Numbered from the stretch's first letter, positions 44,719 to 54,579 are shown. The stretch: DNA of 64,000 nucleotides from Dawidia cretensis (GCF_018598175.1 NZ_JAHESE010000008.1:77307-141306), one strand, 5' to 3'. The notes: generated by a model from the letters alone, not told the origin. Program-made: numbers and translations.

Positions 44719-45123
44719 ATGAAACCTCATGATACTCCCAACTTTCGGATTGAGAATATAGCCCCCATTCTCAAGGTACAAGACGTACCGCGCAGCATCG
44801 ACTTCTACACCCGCGTGCTGGGATTCCGTAACGCCGACTGGGGCACCGATCAATTTACCCTCATCCACCGCGACAATACCGGTATATATCTCTGTCAGAA
44901 CGGGCAGGGTTCATCCGGCACCTGGGTCTGGATTGGCTTTGACGGCAATATCTTCACGCTGCACCAAACGCTGCAAGTCAACAATGTCAGGATTAAGCTC
45001 CCTCCCACCAACTTTTCGTGGGCCTACGAAATGCAGGTCGAAGATCCCGACGGGCATATACTGCGACTCGGAACCGACCCCAGTGACAACGAGCCCTTTG
45101 CTGATCAACAGGTAACGTTCTGA
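44719..45123 (+). CDS. VOC/glyoxalase superfamily protein
   Basis: 134 residues. The VOC fold is visible in two beta-alpha-beta units: NIAPILKVQDVPRSIDFYTR and VLGFRNADWG, then WAYEMQVEDPDGHILRLGTD. The conserved His (PDGHILRLG) and Glu (EMQVEDPDG) fit a metal site. Typical members are bleomycin-resistance-like or dioxygenase-like proteins. Function is not assignable further. It stands alone, upstream of the Na/Pi gene with an 80-bp gap. Confidence 0.88.
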   Translation: MKPHDTPNFRIENIAPILKVQDVPRSIDFYTRVLGFRNADWGTDQFTLIHRDNTGIYLCQNGQGSSGTWVWIGFDGNIFTLHQTLQVNNVRIKLPPTNFSWAYEMQVEDPDGHILRLGTDPSDNEPFADQQVTF

Positions 45124-45204
45124 AAGTCTGGCGTGCAGCTGCAGTGTTACGTAAATGTTATGTCGCCGGGCATCATATTTTACGACATGTTTTAAACATA
45201 TCTC

Positions 45205-46173
45205 TTGGATACGCTGGAAATCATACTCGGCATTACGGCAGGTCTTGCGCTTTTTCTATATGGCGTCACACGGCTTTCCTTCGGCTTGAAAAAGATCGCG
45301 GGTGACCGCATGAAACGCATACTGGAGCGCTTCACGCAGAATGTGCTTGTCGCTATTCTCTCCGGTACGGTGGTAACGATGCTACTCGATTCCAGCAGTG
45401 TGACGATCATCATGGTCATTGCACTTGTGAATGCGGGGCTTGTATCCTTTCCACGCGCCATCGGAGTAATTATGGGCGCTAACATCGGCACCACGTTGTC
45501 AAGTCAGCTCTTCGCTTTCCAGATTGATGAGTATTCGGCCATTCTGCTCATTGTTGGATTCTTTATATACTTTGTGACCAAACGAAAAACGATGAAGTAT
45601 GTCGGGTTATTGCTCTTTGGGTTTGGGTTGATCTTCTTCGGGCTGGGATTGATGGGCCACGCCGTGGAGCCGCTTAAAGAAAGTGATCAGTTTACGCATT
45701 GGCTTTCTTCACTCGAAAATCCGTGGAAGGGTGTGCTCTTTGGTGGGCTGATCACGTTGATCATTCAGTCGTCGTCCGCTACGATGGGCATTGTTATTAC
45801 ACTCGCCAACCAGGATATGATCTCGCTGGCGGTAGGCGTATCGATCATGCTAGGCGCGGAGATTGGAACGTGTGCCGATACACTCATGGCAAGCCTGGGC
45901 CGCTCACGCGATGCCTTGCGCGCAGGCGTGTTCCACGTGGCCTTTAATATCATCTCTGTTTTGATCGGCATCTTACTGTATCGGTCACTGGCCGAGCTGG
46001 CTGTTTGGATCTCGCCGGGGCAGAACCATGCGCGACAAATAGCAAATGCGCATGTGCTTTTTAATGTCGGTGGAGTGCTGTTGTTCGCCTGGTTTACCCG
46101 GCCCATCGCGCGGTTGCTGGAACGGATCATTCCGGACAAAATAGGACGTACGGCTCGTGCCGCAACGGGATGA
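45205..46173 (+). CDS. Na/Pi cotransporter family protein
   Basis: 322 residues. The start is a TTG (45205): an in-frame TAA lies 4 codons upstream and the next ATG (codon 36) would remove the first helix. Two inverted Na_Pi_cotrans repeats are clear, with DSSSVTIIMVIALVNAGLVS, then GANIGTT, and QSSSATMGIVITLANQDMIS, then GAEIGTC. About eight membrane helices. It likely imports phosphate with sodium; lacking the C-terminal PhoU-like domain, it is a short form of the family. Confidence 0.88.
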   Translation: MDTLEIILGITAGLALFLYGVTRLSFGLKKIAGDRMKRILERFTQNVLVAILSGTVVTMLLDSSSVTIIMVIALVNAGLVSFPRAIGVIMGANIGTTLSSQLFAFQIDEYSAILLIVGFFIYFVTKRKTMKYVGLLLFGFGLIFFGLGLMGHAVEPLKESDQFTHWLSSLENPWKGVLFGGLITLIIQSSSATMGIVITLANQDMISLAVGVSIMLGAEIGTCADTLMASLGRSRDALRAGVFHVAFNIISVLIGILLYRSLAELAVWISPGQNHARQIANAHVLFNVGGVLLFAWFTRPIARLLERIIPDKIGRTARAATG

Positions 46174-46218
46174 TTAATAAGATTGGCTTGTACACTTTTC
46201 CGCTATCGCCGTGCATGT

Positions 46219-46239
46219 CCTGATTTATTCAAAATCAGG
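46219..46239. promoter_or_regulatory. CCTGATTT inverted repeat upstream of PAS kinase gene
   Basis: CCTGATTT (46219-46226) and AAATCAGG (46232-46239) are perfect 8-bp arms with a 5-nt spacer, 73 bp before the kinase ATG. A near-identical repeat occurs upstream of the TonB receptor gene (54580-54597), so it may be a shared regulator site. Confidence 0.5.
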
Positions 46240-46311
46240 GTTTCCCTTAACAATACAAGCGCTATAAGCTACATTTTTGCCTTTTGAAACAGACGCGAGA
46301 GGCCACACCGT

Positions 46312-47433
46312 ATGATTTTTTTTCCACCGGAAGTGTTGTATTCGAAGCTTCTCATCGGATCGCTAATGAAGGTCATGCAGGAAGGGCTGCTGGTCCTCAA
46401 CGCTTCCGACGAGATCGAAATTGCCAACCAGGCGGCAGCCGACATATTCGGCTATTCCGAAGGGGAGCTCCTGCTGCGAAAAAACGTCCGGGAGCTGTAT
46501 GCTTCGTTGAAAGATGCCGACCTAAAAGCTCCCTTCTTTCAGGAGGAAGGGCACTCGGATAAGTGGGAGGATCCGTTCATCCGGGAAGATGGGCGCGTCT
46601 TCGTTGCCTCGTATTCCATCACCGTTATCCACGACAACGAAAGCGGAAAACTGTTCAAGATCGTTCTGCTGCGGGACGTATCCGAGCAGCGGCAATCCAT
46701 TAAAACGATCGCGGAGTATACCCATTCGCTGGAGAAAAACAACCGGGAGCTGGATCAGTTCGCATATATAGTATCCCACGACCTGAAGGCGCCGTTGCGG
46801 GCGATCAGCAACCTGTCGTCATGGTTGGAGGATGACCTGGGCTCTTCGTTGTCTGGCGAGAACAAGGATAATCTGGCGACATTACGGGGGCGTGTTAAAA
46901 GAATGGAGGCGCTCATCAACGGTATTTTAGAGTATTCGAAAGTGGGCCGGGAGAACGTCCCTTCCCAAACCGTGGACGTCGCCCGGTTATTGGAAGATGT
47001 TATAGAGTTGTTATCACCGCCGCCGCACATCCGGATAAACATCATGGGGTCCATGCCGTGTATTGAAACACCGCGGATTTTGCTGCACCAGGTTTTTTCA
47101 AACCTGATCAGCAACGCCATCAAGTACAATGACAAGGAGGCCGGCATCGTGTCCGTCGGTTTCACAGAAAAAGAAAGTTGTTTTGAGTTTTGGGTGGAAG
47201 ACAACGGACCCGGTATTTCCCCCGAATATCATGAAACGATCTTTGTGATTTTCCAAACGCTGCAGGCGCGTGACAAATACGAAAGCACCGGCATTGGGTT
47301 GACTATTGTCAAACGTATCCTTGCCGCCGTGGGCGGTAAGATCAACGTAGTGTCCAGCGTAGGAAAAGGAAGTACGTTCATTTTCAACTGGCCGAAAACA
47401 AGTCCTGAACAACGCAACGATGAAAAATCCTGA
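46312..47433 (+). CDS. PAS-domain sensor histidine kinase
   Basis: 373 residues, soluble. A PAS domain (about 12-125; ADIFGYSEGELL and EDGRVFVASYSI) is followed by a coiled linker and a HisKA domain (FAYIVSHDLKAPLRAISNLS, His156). The HATPase has FSNLISNAIKYND, DNGPGISPEYH and STGIGLTIVKRI. The DHp sequence is nearly the same as that of the kinase at 49825, which suggests duplication. It overlaps the hybrid kinase gene by 14 bp, so they are co-expressed. Confidence 0.93.
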   Translation: MIFFPPEVLYSKLLIGSLMKVMQEGLLVLNASDEIEIANQAAADIFGYSEGELLLRKNVRELYASLKDADLKAPFFQEEGHSDKWEDPFIREDGRVFVASYSITVIHDNESGKLFKIVLLRDVSEQRQSIKTIAEYTHSLEKNNRELDQFAYIVSHDLKAPLRAISNLSSWLEDDLGSSLSGENKDNLATLRGRVKRMEALINGILEYSKVGRENVPSQTVDVARLLEDVIELLSPPPHIRINIMGSMPCIETPRILLHQVFSNLISNAIKYNDKEAGIVSVGFTEKESCFEFWVEDNGPGISPEYHETIFVIFQTLQARDKYESTGIGLTIVKRILAAVGGKINVVSSVGKGSTFIFNWPKTSPEQRNDEKS

Positions 47434-49801
47434 TGCTCCGGAGCATTTTGTAAAACTGCTGGTCATCGATGATGACGAGGTGGACAAGCGTCAACTGAAA
47501 CGGGCCCTGAAAGCCAGCGGGTTTGAGTATGAGCTGACCGAATATTCTGACGCGCTCGGCATCGCCGACATCAGCCTGCTAAATGCCTTTGACTGCATCT
47601 TCCTCGATTACCTGCTGCCGGGCGATAATGGTTTGCGTTTTCTGAAGAAGATCCGGGACGCGGGAATCGTGACGCCCATCGTGATGATCACCTCGCAGGG
47701 CAACGAGAGCATTGCCGTAGAGCTGATGAAGGCCGGCGCGTCGGATTATATCGTCAAGAACGAAATCAACGGTCAATCGATCAGCCAGGTGCTGCGAAAC
47801 ATGTTTCGCCTGAACAGGATGATGCGCGAACGGGAAGAAGCCTACTGCGCGTTGCGAATCAGCGAGGCCCGCCTGGCGGAAGCCCAGGAGATGGCTAAAA
47901 TCGGTAGCTGGGAGTTCCTTGCCAAAAGCAACTCCTTTTATGTATCTCCCGAAATATACGATATCCTGGAGCTCGACCCTCAAAAGCCGGTGACCTTCGA
48001 GATGTTCCTAACGTTGGTGCATCCCGACGAAAGAAAGAAGGTTCATGCGGCGTGGACAGACGCGCTGGCCGGGAAACACTATAATATCGACGTCCGGATC
48101 AATACTCCGTCAGGGGTTAAATACGCGCATACGCACGGGCGGTACATACCGGATTCCACCGGCGCGCTGGAGAAGATCGTGGGTACCCTTCAGGATATTA
48201 CAGACCGGAAACTCTCCGAGCAGGAGATGATGCGGGCGCACGAGCTCGCCGAAAACTCCATGAAAGTAAAAGAGATCTTTCTGGCAAACATGAGCCATGA
48301 GATCAGGACGCCCATGAACGCCATTCTCGGGTTCACGCGGCTGCTATACGAAACGCCCCTTACCACGGAGCAAAAAAGCTACATCGATGCGATCCACTTT
48401 TCCGGCGAGAATCTGCTGGTCATTATCAACGATATCCTCGACCTTTCGAAGATACAGTCCGGAAAGACAACCATTGAAAAAAGTGAGTTCAATATACGAG
48501 AGCTCGTGAACGGGATCGTCGGAGTCTTGCGTCCCAAAGCGTTGGAGAAAGGCATCAGCCTGACAAGTAGCGTCCACCACCAGGTGCCGACGACGATCAA
48601 AGGAGATCCTGTACGCCTCAACCAGATCCTGACCAACCTGATCTCCAATGGGATCAAATTCACCGAGAAGGGCGGCGTTACGCTGGACATAAACTCCAGT
48701 GCCGCGAAGAAACACCATTGCATTCTCGAGTTCAAGGTTCGCGATACCGGCATTGGCATTCCCGCCGATAAGCATGCCGCCATCTTCGAAAGTTTCGTTC
48801 AGGCTTCCAGCGATACCACGAAAAAATATGGGGGAACCGGACTGGGCCTGGCCATCGTTAAAAATCTGGTGGAACTACAAGATGGAAAGATCTCCCTTAG
48901 CAGCACCGACGGTCACGGGTCGACATTTACCGTGCATCTGCCCTGCGAGGAGGTCACGCAGGAGAATAAGCAACGTCAGCCGTCGTCCCTGCGAACATCA
49001 CCCGCCCCTGAATCACTCGATCTGTTGATCGGGGCAGCGATCCTTGTCGTGGAAGACAACCCGCTCAACCAGATGCTGGTGCGAAAGGTTCTTCAAAAGG
49101 CCGGTTGCAACATCGACATTGTATCCAATGGCCTGCTGGCGCTGGAACGGGTTAAGACGAAACGGTATGAGGTAATCCTCATGGACATCCAAATGCCCGA
49201 GATGGACGGCTTTGAAACTACGCGACATATCCGCACGCAATGTCAACCTCCCGTGTCGGAGGTACCCATTATCGCCATGACCGCCCACGCATTCGGATCC
49301 GATGTTGCCAAGTGCCTGGCTGTCGGCATGAACGATTACATTTCCAAGCCTTTCAAGGCGGACGATCTCTACCTGAAGCTTTTAAAGTTCATTCAATCTT
49401 CCCCCACGCGGGTCGTTCCCTTCAAAGGGACCGATGCCCTCCCCTACCACAAGATCGACCTGAGCGCGCTTCACGAGCTCGCCGGAGAGAACAGCGTCTT
49501 TATCGACGAGCTTGTGCTGGAATACAACCGACAAACACCCGCATTTGTTGAGAAGTTGAAGGGCTATACGAAAAGTCAGAACTTCGAAGCGATCCGGTTC
49601 ATCTGCCACCAGATACGATACTCCTACGGGATATTGAATATGGCTGCGCTTGATAAAGCATTGGACGAAATATCGACGCTATTGAAAATGACCGACCCCG
49701 GACCGGAAATGACAAAAGTCATCAAGCTCGTCAGCACAATCATATCCCTGATATCGGCTATTAATGAAGCTGTAACACGCGGGCTCCGCCGAACGGGTTA
49801 G
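47420..49801 (+). CDS. Hybrid histidine kinase (REC-PAS-HisKA-HATPase-REC-Hpt)
   Basis: 793 residues with a full phosphorelay in one chain. An N-terminal receiver has D63 (CIFLDYLLPGDNGL). A PAS domain (about 155-275, with VHPDERKKVHAAW), HisKA (ANMSHEIRTPMNAILGFTRL), HATPase (LTNLISNGIKFTEKG, GGTGLGLAIVKNL), a second receiver (ILVVEDNPLNQ, VILMDIQMPEMDGFETT) and an Hpt-like domain with RFICHQIRYSYGILNMA (His within) follow. It is soluble and lies between two classical kinases, so it may integrate their signals. The start overlaps the upstream kinase gene. Confidence 0.93.
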   Translation: MKNPDAPEHFVKLLVIDDDEVDKRQLKRALKASGFEYELTEYSDALGIADISLLNAFDCIFLDYLLPGDNGLRFLKKIRDAGIVTPIVMITSQGNESIAVELMKAGASDYIVKNEINGQSISQVLRNMFRLNRMMREREEAYCALRISEARLAEAQEMAKIGSWEFLAKSNSFYVSPEIYDILELDPQKPVTFEMFLTLVHPDERKKVHAAWTDALAGKHYNIDVRINTPSGVKYAHTHGRYIPDSTGALEKIVGTLQDITDRKLSEQEMMRAHELAENSMKVKEIFLANMSHEIRTPMNAILGFTRLLYETPLTTEQKSYIDAIHFSGENLLVIINDILDLSKIQSGKTTIEKSEFNIRELVNGIVGVLRPKALEKGISLTSSVHHQVPTTIKGDPVRLNQILTNLISNGIKFTEKGGVTLDINSSAAKKHHCILEFKVRDTGIGIPADKHAAIFESFVQASSDTTKKYGGTGLGLAIVKNLVELQDGKISLSSTDGHGSTFTVHLPCEEVTQENKQRQPSSLRTSPAPESLDLLIGAAILVVEDNPLNQMLVRKVLQKAGCNIDIVSNGLLALERVKTKRYEVILMDIQMPEMDGFETTRHIRTQCQPPVSEVPIIAMTAHAFGSDVAKCLAVGMNDYISKPFKADDLYLKLLKFIQSSPTRVVPFKGTDALPYHKIDLSALHELAGENSVFIDELVLEYNRQTPAFVEKLKGYTKSQNFEAIRFICHQIRYSYGILNMAALDKALDEISTLLKMTDPGPEMTKVIKLVSTIISLISAINEAVTRGLRRTG

Positions 49802-49824
49802 CGGGCGAACTACACTGACGGAAA

Positions 49825-51252
49825 ATGCTCAACAACCTCTCCATACGGACGAAGATCATCCTGGGGCAAACGATGCTGATTGCCATGGTATCGCTGTTTA
49901 TTTACAGCTACTACCCTCGCCAGCAGGAAAGGTCGGCGATGAAGGTTATCCATTCGAAAATCCAAAGTGTGATTAACATGTTTGCGATCGGCGTCGGCAT
50001 CGGCATGGGAGAAACGGATTTCGTCGCCGTGTCCGAAGCCCTCGAATGGGCTCACCAGGATAGTGCCATTGTCTACATTACGGTGCTCAACAACACGGGG
50101 AACAGCATCGCTTCTTTCAGCGCACCTGGAAACGAAAAGATCGATGTGTCGAAAATTCCCATCAGCGAGAAGCCGGTGGAAATCAACGGCACGCTTTTCT
50201 ACAAAACAAAGATCGTCTATCAAAAGAGTACGTTCGGCACCCTAACGATCGGATATTCATTGACTCAATTGCGGAATGCCATCAGTCTGTTAAAACGTAC
50301 TACGCTCTATTTCAGTCTGGGGCTTTTCATCTCCGGTGTGATCTTCTCCTTTGTGGTCAGCAACATGATCAGCGGCAACATCCGTGAACTGGATGCTACG
50401 GTGAAAACGATCTCCAGTGGCGCCGAGAATGTGCGCGTAACCGTAAGCAGTAACGATGAAGTGGGTAAGCTCGGGCGCGCATTCAACGACATGCTTGAAC
50501 GGTTGGAGCACTCGAGAAAGAACCTGGTTCGCTATTCAGAGCAACTCAAAAAACAAAATGACGAACTGAACCAGTTCAGTTACGTCGTTTCGCATGACCT
50601 CAAGGCGCCGCTCCGGGCAATCTTCAATTTATCCGAATGGATCGAAGAAGACATGCGCGAGGCGATGTCGGAAGAATCCAAAAAAAACATGCAGATTCTG
50701 CGCGGGCGCGTATTCCGGCTGGAGGCTCTTATCAATGGCCTGCTGCTGTATTCCAAGATCGGCAGGATCAACGTGCCCACGGAACCGGTAGACGTTCATG
50801 TGATGCTCAAAGATACCATTGACCTCCTGAACCCGCCGGCGCATGTGCAGGTCACCATTCAAAAAGGGATGCCTGTGTTGAATACCAAGAAATATCTCCT
50901 GCAGCAGGTCTTTATTAACCTTCTTTCGAACGCTATCAAATACAACGACAAAGAGCAGGGTATCATCAACATCTCTTCCTCCAAGATCCCCGGCTTTTAT
51001 CGCTTTACCGTGGAAGACAATGGCGTAGGGATCGCGCCCGCATATCATCAAAAAGTATTCGAGATCTTTCAGACCCTTCAATCGCGTGACACGGTGGAAG
51101 GCACCGGCGTCGGTCTGTCGATCATTAAAAAAAGTGTCGAGGATATGGGCGGCACCGTAACCCTACAGTCTGAAGAAAACAAGGGGGCTGCCTTCAGCTT
51201 TACGTGGCCCGTAGCCTGCCTGAAAAAAAAGATCAATCATGAGCCCATTTAA
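49825..51252 (+). CDS. Membrane sensor histidine kinase with HAMP
   Basis: 475 residues. Two membrane helices (about 11-30, and 162-183 with LYFSLGLFISGVIFSFVVSN) bracket a ~130-residue periplasmic sensor domain. HAMP follows (about 184-235), then HisKA (FSYVVSHDLKAPLRAIFNLS, His257) and HATPase (FINLLSNAIKYNDKE, DNGVGIAPAYH, EGTGVGLSIIKKS). The catalytic half closely matches the 46312 kinase. The response regulator gene overlaps its end by 14 bases. The periplasmic domain could read the YfiR/TonB-receptor side of this locus. Confidence 0.93.
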   Translation: MLNNLSIRTKIILGQTMLIAMVSLFIYSYYPRQQERSAMKVIHSKIQSVINMFAIGVGIGMGETDFVAVSEALEWAHQDSAIVYITVLNNTGNSIASFSAPGNEKIDVSKIPISEKPVEINGTLFYKTKIVYQKSTFGTLTIGYSLTQLRNAISLLKRTTLYFSLGLFISGVIFSFVVSNMISGNIRELDATVKTISSGAENVRVTVSSNDEVGKLGRAFNDMLERLEHSRKNLVRYSEQLKKQNDELNQFSYVVSHDLKAPLRAIFNLSEWIEEDMREAMSEESKKNMQILRGRVFRLEALINGLLLYSKIGRINVPTEPVDVHVMLKDTIDLLNPPAHVQVTIQKGMPVLNTKKYLLQQVFINLLSNAIKYNDKEQGIINISSSKIPGFYRFTVEDNGVGIAPAYHQKVFEIFQTLQSRDTVEGTGVGLSIIKKSVEDMGGTVTLQSEENKGAAFSFTWPVACLKKKINHEPI

Positions 51253-51691
51253 CCATTACGATATGACAAGCCTGGTAAACATACTCCTGGTAGAAGACGA
51301 CGAAGTGGACATTATGAACGTCCAGCGCGCGTTCAGAAAAAACAACATCAACAACCCCCTTTTTATCACCCGGAATGGCATCGAAGCACTGGAAGCGCTG
51401 CAAGGCAAAAATCCGTCGCTGATCATCCCTTCGCCCAGGGTGATCCTGCTCGACATCAACATGCCAAAGATGGGAGGTATTGAATTTCTCCGTGAGCTTC
51501 GAAAAATTTCCGATCTCAGATCCGTCAGCGTTTTTGTGATGACTACGTCCAATGAAGAGAGCGATAAGATCGCGGCGTACGACCTGAACGTAGCCGGTTA
51601 TATTCTGAAGCCTCTGTCGTTCGAGGGATTTATCGGCGCTGTGTCTATCCTGAATCACTACTGGCATTTATGTGAGATGCCGCAACTGTAG
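51239..51691 (+). CDS. Single-domain response regulator (Rcp1-type)
   Basis: 150 residues, a receiver without an output domain. Acidic pair E19-D20-D21 in ILLVEDDEVDIMNV, phospho-acceptor D72 in ILLDINMPKMGG, then T and K in FVMTTSNEESDK and YILKPLSFEG. Such short regulators accept phosphate from a nearby kinase and work by protein contact. The ATG at 51239 overlaps the HAMP kinase gene; a second ATG at 51263 lies after its stop and is also possible. Confidence 0.92.
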   Translation: MSPFNHYDMTSLVNILLVEDDEVDIMNVQRAFRKNNINNPLFITRNGIEALEALQGKNPSLIIPSPRVILLDINMPKMGGIEFLRELRKISDLRSVSVFVMTTSNEESDKIAAYDLNVAGYILKPLSFEGFIGAVSILNHYWHLCEMPQL

Positions 51692-51705
51692 CCACTCTCC
51701 CGTGC

Positions 51706-52215
51706 ATGCGTCGCAGGTTAATCTATATTTCTTTGTTTATATTCCTGGTCGGCAGCGTGAACGCCAGCGGGCAGACGTCTTCCTATGGCGAACTGCAGGC
51801 GGCGTATATATTTAATTTTGCGAAATATATCAAATGGCCCGGCACCGCGACTACATTCGTGATCGGCGTGGCGGGAGAAACCGACATCCTGGATGCGCTG
51901 CAAAACACGTTGAAAGGAAAAAAGGTGGGTGGTCGCGAGATCGAGATTCGCGCCATGACTACGTTCGAAGAAGCCGCCGTCTGTCGTATTGTGTACCTGC
52001 CTGCCTCTAACTCAGGCGCTATTGCCGATCTGAAACTGGCGGTCGCCGGAAAAAACGTACTGATCGTATCAGAAGACGATCTGATCAAACAAGGGGCCTG
52101 TATCAGCTTCATTGTCGAAGACGACAGACTTCGCTTCAAGCTCCGAAAATCTGTGCTGGAAGCCGCAGGACTTGAAGCAAGCGAAGGATTGCTGAAGCTG
52201 GCGATCCTCCTATAG
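51706..52215 (+). CDS. YfiR family periplasmic protein (DUF4154)
   Basis: 169 residues with a signal peptide (MRRRLIYISLFIFLVGSVNA, then SGQ). The core YGELQAAYIFNFAKYIKWPG and the C-terminal IVEDDRLRFKLRKSVLEAAG are typical of YfiR/DUF4154, and GKNVLIVSEDDLIKQGACIS lies between. In Proteobacteria YfiR is the periplasmic inhibitor of the diguanylate cyclase YfiN. Here it sits 14 bp after the Rcp1-type regulator and faces a TonB receptor gene, a linkage seen in other Bacteroidota. Confidence 0.88.
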   Translation: MRRRLIYISLFIFLVGSVNASGQTSSYGELQAAYIFNFAKYIKWPGTATTFVIGVAGETDILDALQNTLKGKKVGGREIEIRAMTTFEEAAVCRIVYLPASNSGAIADLKLAVAGKNVLIVSEDDLIKQGACISFIVEDDRLRFKLRKSVLEAAGLEASEGLLKLAILL

Positions 52216-52245
52216 CCCACCAGGAAAGGCTCATGCGTTTTGTCG

Positions 52246-54480
52246 TTAAAACTCCGCCCGGACACCAACCGTTGCGCGGAGCAGGTTTTGAAAACTCCCT
52301 TCCACGTCCAAATTCCGGGGCAGTGCAGCGACATATCGTTGGTTCAACGCATTTTGGATACTCATAAAAATTGTGACGTAACCTTTATGTGTATATCCTG
52401 CCGATACATTCACCAACGAATACCCGGCGGTAGTTTCTCGCTTTTCCTCATTCTGCGGACGGAGTTGATTCATGCGCTGCCGGCCGGACTGCAACAGGCG
52501 GACAGAAAAATTAATCGCCTTATATTTTCCGTCCATGCCCAATCTGTATTGCCACGGCGTGATGGCCGGCTGTTCTACGTCATTTGCGGAGGACGCAAGT
52601 TTTGACTCCATCCCTTCCAGGTAACTTAACGACGAATAGGCCATCAGCTTGGTTTGGCCGATGGTAAAGGTAGCGTTGACCCGCAGGTTGCCACCATAAT
52701 TATGTTGTGAGCTTTTGTTAACCGGAACTTCAATGTAGTCGACATCCCAGCCTAAAAATTTGTTACCGTATAAATTGGTATTTCCCTCATCGGCTACAAT
52801 TTGAATGATGTTATTGATCTTCGTATTGTATGCAGTAAGCGTAATACTTACATCTTTTCCGATCTTTTGATTTACGCTTACTTCCACGGTTTGCGAAGTG
52901 ATTGGCTTTAGATTTGGGTTGGGCAGATGCCAGAGCCTGGAGCGATATGTGGCTCCCGAATCGGTAGAATAAAACGAACCAAAGGATTCATATGTGACCA
53001 TGGGCGATGGAGCCAAATAAGCCGTGCCGTAGAGCACCTTGATCGTCGTTTTTTGAAACGGTTGAAAAACCGATCCAATGCGTGGGTTAACGGTTGCGCC
53101 GAATCTTGAATTGTAATCATACCGGCCGCCAAGGGTAAAGGAGATTTTCTTTACCGGATTATACTGGAGCTGGACATACGACCCAACATTGGTGTACACG
53201 AGTGGGAAGAATTTGGCCTCAATTCCAGGATTACCGTCATAAACCGAATTAAGCAGGACACCGCTTCTTGCCTCGCTTCGGCTTACCGGATACTGCAACT
53301 CCGGTGTCTTCGGAAGAGACTGAAAAATTTCATACGTCGCACCCCCCGTAAGACCGATTTTTTCAGAAAAGGTATAAATAAGCTGCTGCTCAATCTTTTG
53401 CATGGAGCCGGTGCTGTACTTATAGCCATGCTCCATCCCTCCATAAAGATTACGAAAGTTCGATTTTGGGTTCACTTCATAAAAGCTGGCGGTGAGTGTG
53501 CTGACAGACTTTACGTTGCCGGTTTCTGTCGTATAGTTAGCGCTTGCCGTGGTCACACCATGGCCGTAAAAAACGTTACGGTTAAACACGGCGTCGTCCG
53601 GGCTGAGCGTCGTTGACGTCGGCACCGCTACATAGTGATGCAGGAGCATCATGGAAAAACCACCTTTTTCTATTGATGAATACACGTTGTAGGCCTTCAC
53701 AGGCGCCGCAAACTCAGGATCCACCGTACCAGCACGGGGAGTCATTGGGCCCAAGGCGGTGTTGAATACGCCCGTCTCGTGTGAGCTCATGCGAAAATGA
53801 TCCGGATAGCTTTTCGAAAAGTCGGGCTGGGCATCATAGGAATACAGTCCTGCTATACAAAACTTAAGACCGTTCTTCAGATTTCTGTTAAGAACCAAAG
53901 AAGTGTTGCTATAGCCTTGTGTTCCGCCGATAGCCGTTGCCGTAAGCTCGTTTTCTTTACCGGCCTTCCGTGTAATGATGTTGATAACACCCCCCATAGC
54001 ATCCGCTCCATAAAGGGCCGAACCTGGTCCGTACACTACTTCGATTTGCTTCGCCAGGTAGATAGGATAGTTTTCCAGAATCGGCAGCGGCTCGTTTGTA
54101 GGGGACGAAATTCTTACCCCGTCTATCAGAATTGTAAAATAGTCCTGCCTGGAAATGCCCCGCACGCCCACGGGGTTATAAAACTGCGGGTCGGATTTAT
54201 CTTTTACCAAAAAGTCGGGCAGATCGTTGAGTACCTCTGCGAGGTTCCGGTACCCTCTCAGCTCGATGAGATCTTTTGTGATCACTAACACGGTAGCCGG
54301 CGCCTGCTCTTGTTTCTGACTATTACGGGTGGGCGTGACGACGGTCACATTCATGAGGTCTTCGAAAGATAAATTCAGCAGCTTATCAAGCTTCAGCGTA
54401 TCCGATGGCCGGGGCTCCTGGGCAATAGCTGAAGCGAGGCAGAAGATGCAACCTGTGGCCGTGAGAAGTTTCCGGATCAT
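52246..54480 (-). CDS. TonB-dependent receptor
   Basis: 744 residues. Signal peptide (MIRKLLTATGCIFCLASAIA), then a short segment LDKLLNLSFEDLMNVTVVTP seen in YfiR-linked receptors. The plug includes KDLIELRGYRNLAEVLNDLP, VGVRGISRQDYFTILIDGVR and VEVVYGPGSALYGADAMGGV-like text (IEVVYGPGSALYGADAMGGV). A beta-barrel of about 550 residues follows and ends in TVGVRAEF with the terminal aromatic. Outer membrane; substrate unknown. It converges with YfiR (30-bp gap). Confidence 0.93.
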   Translation of the reverse strand: MIRKLLTATGCIFCLASAIAQEPRPSDTLKLDKLLNLSFEDLMNVTVVTPTRNSQKQEQAPATVLVITKDLIELRGYRNLAEVLNDLPDFLVKDKSDPQFYNPVGVRGISRQDYFTILIDGVRISSPTNEPLPILENYPIYLAKQIEVVYGPGSALYGADAMGGVINIITRKAGKENELTATAIGGTQGYSNTSLVLNRNLKNGLKFCIAGLYSYDAQPDFSKSYPDHFRMSSHETGVFNTALGPMTPRAGTVDPEFAAPVKAYNVYSSIEKGGFSMMLLHHYVAVPTSTTLSPDDAVFNRNVFYGHGVTTASANYTTETGNVKSVSTLTASFYEVNPKSNFRNLYGGMEHGYKYSTGSMQKIEQQLIYTFSEKIGLTGGATYEIFQSLPKTPELQYPVSRSEARSGVLLNSVYDGNPGIEAKFFPLVYTNVGSYVQLQYNPVKKISFTLGGRYDYNSRFGATVNPRIGSVFQPFQKTTIKVLYGTAYLAPSPMVTYESFGSFYSTDSGATYRSRLWHLPNPNLKPITSQTVEVSVNQKIGKDVSITLTAYNTKINNIIQIVADEGNTNLYGNKFLGWDVDYIEVPVNKSSQHNYGGNLRVNATFTIGQTKLMAYSSLSYLEGMESKLASSANDVEQPAITPWQYRLGMDGKYKAINFSVRLLQSGRQRMNQLRPQNEEKRETTAGYSLVNVSAGYTHKGYVTIFMSIQNALNQRYVAALPRNLDVEGSFQNLLRATVGVRAEF

Positions 54481-54579
54481 TATTGTCGTTTGGGGTTTAT
54501 TTTAAAATGAAGCGGTTTTCTTCCGTGACGATAGGCATGTAAAATACCTTTTGAGCGGTAGCGTTTTATCAGGGAATTG

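Noticed and set aside
45947-45962. TGTTCCACGTGG in the Na/Pi gene resembles parS
   Set aside because: Only 12 of 16 positions fit, the last four differ, and it lies in codons for VFHVA in a conserved protein.
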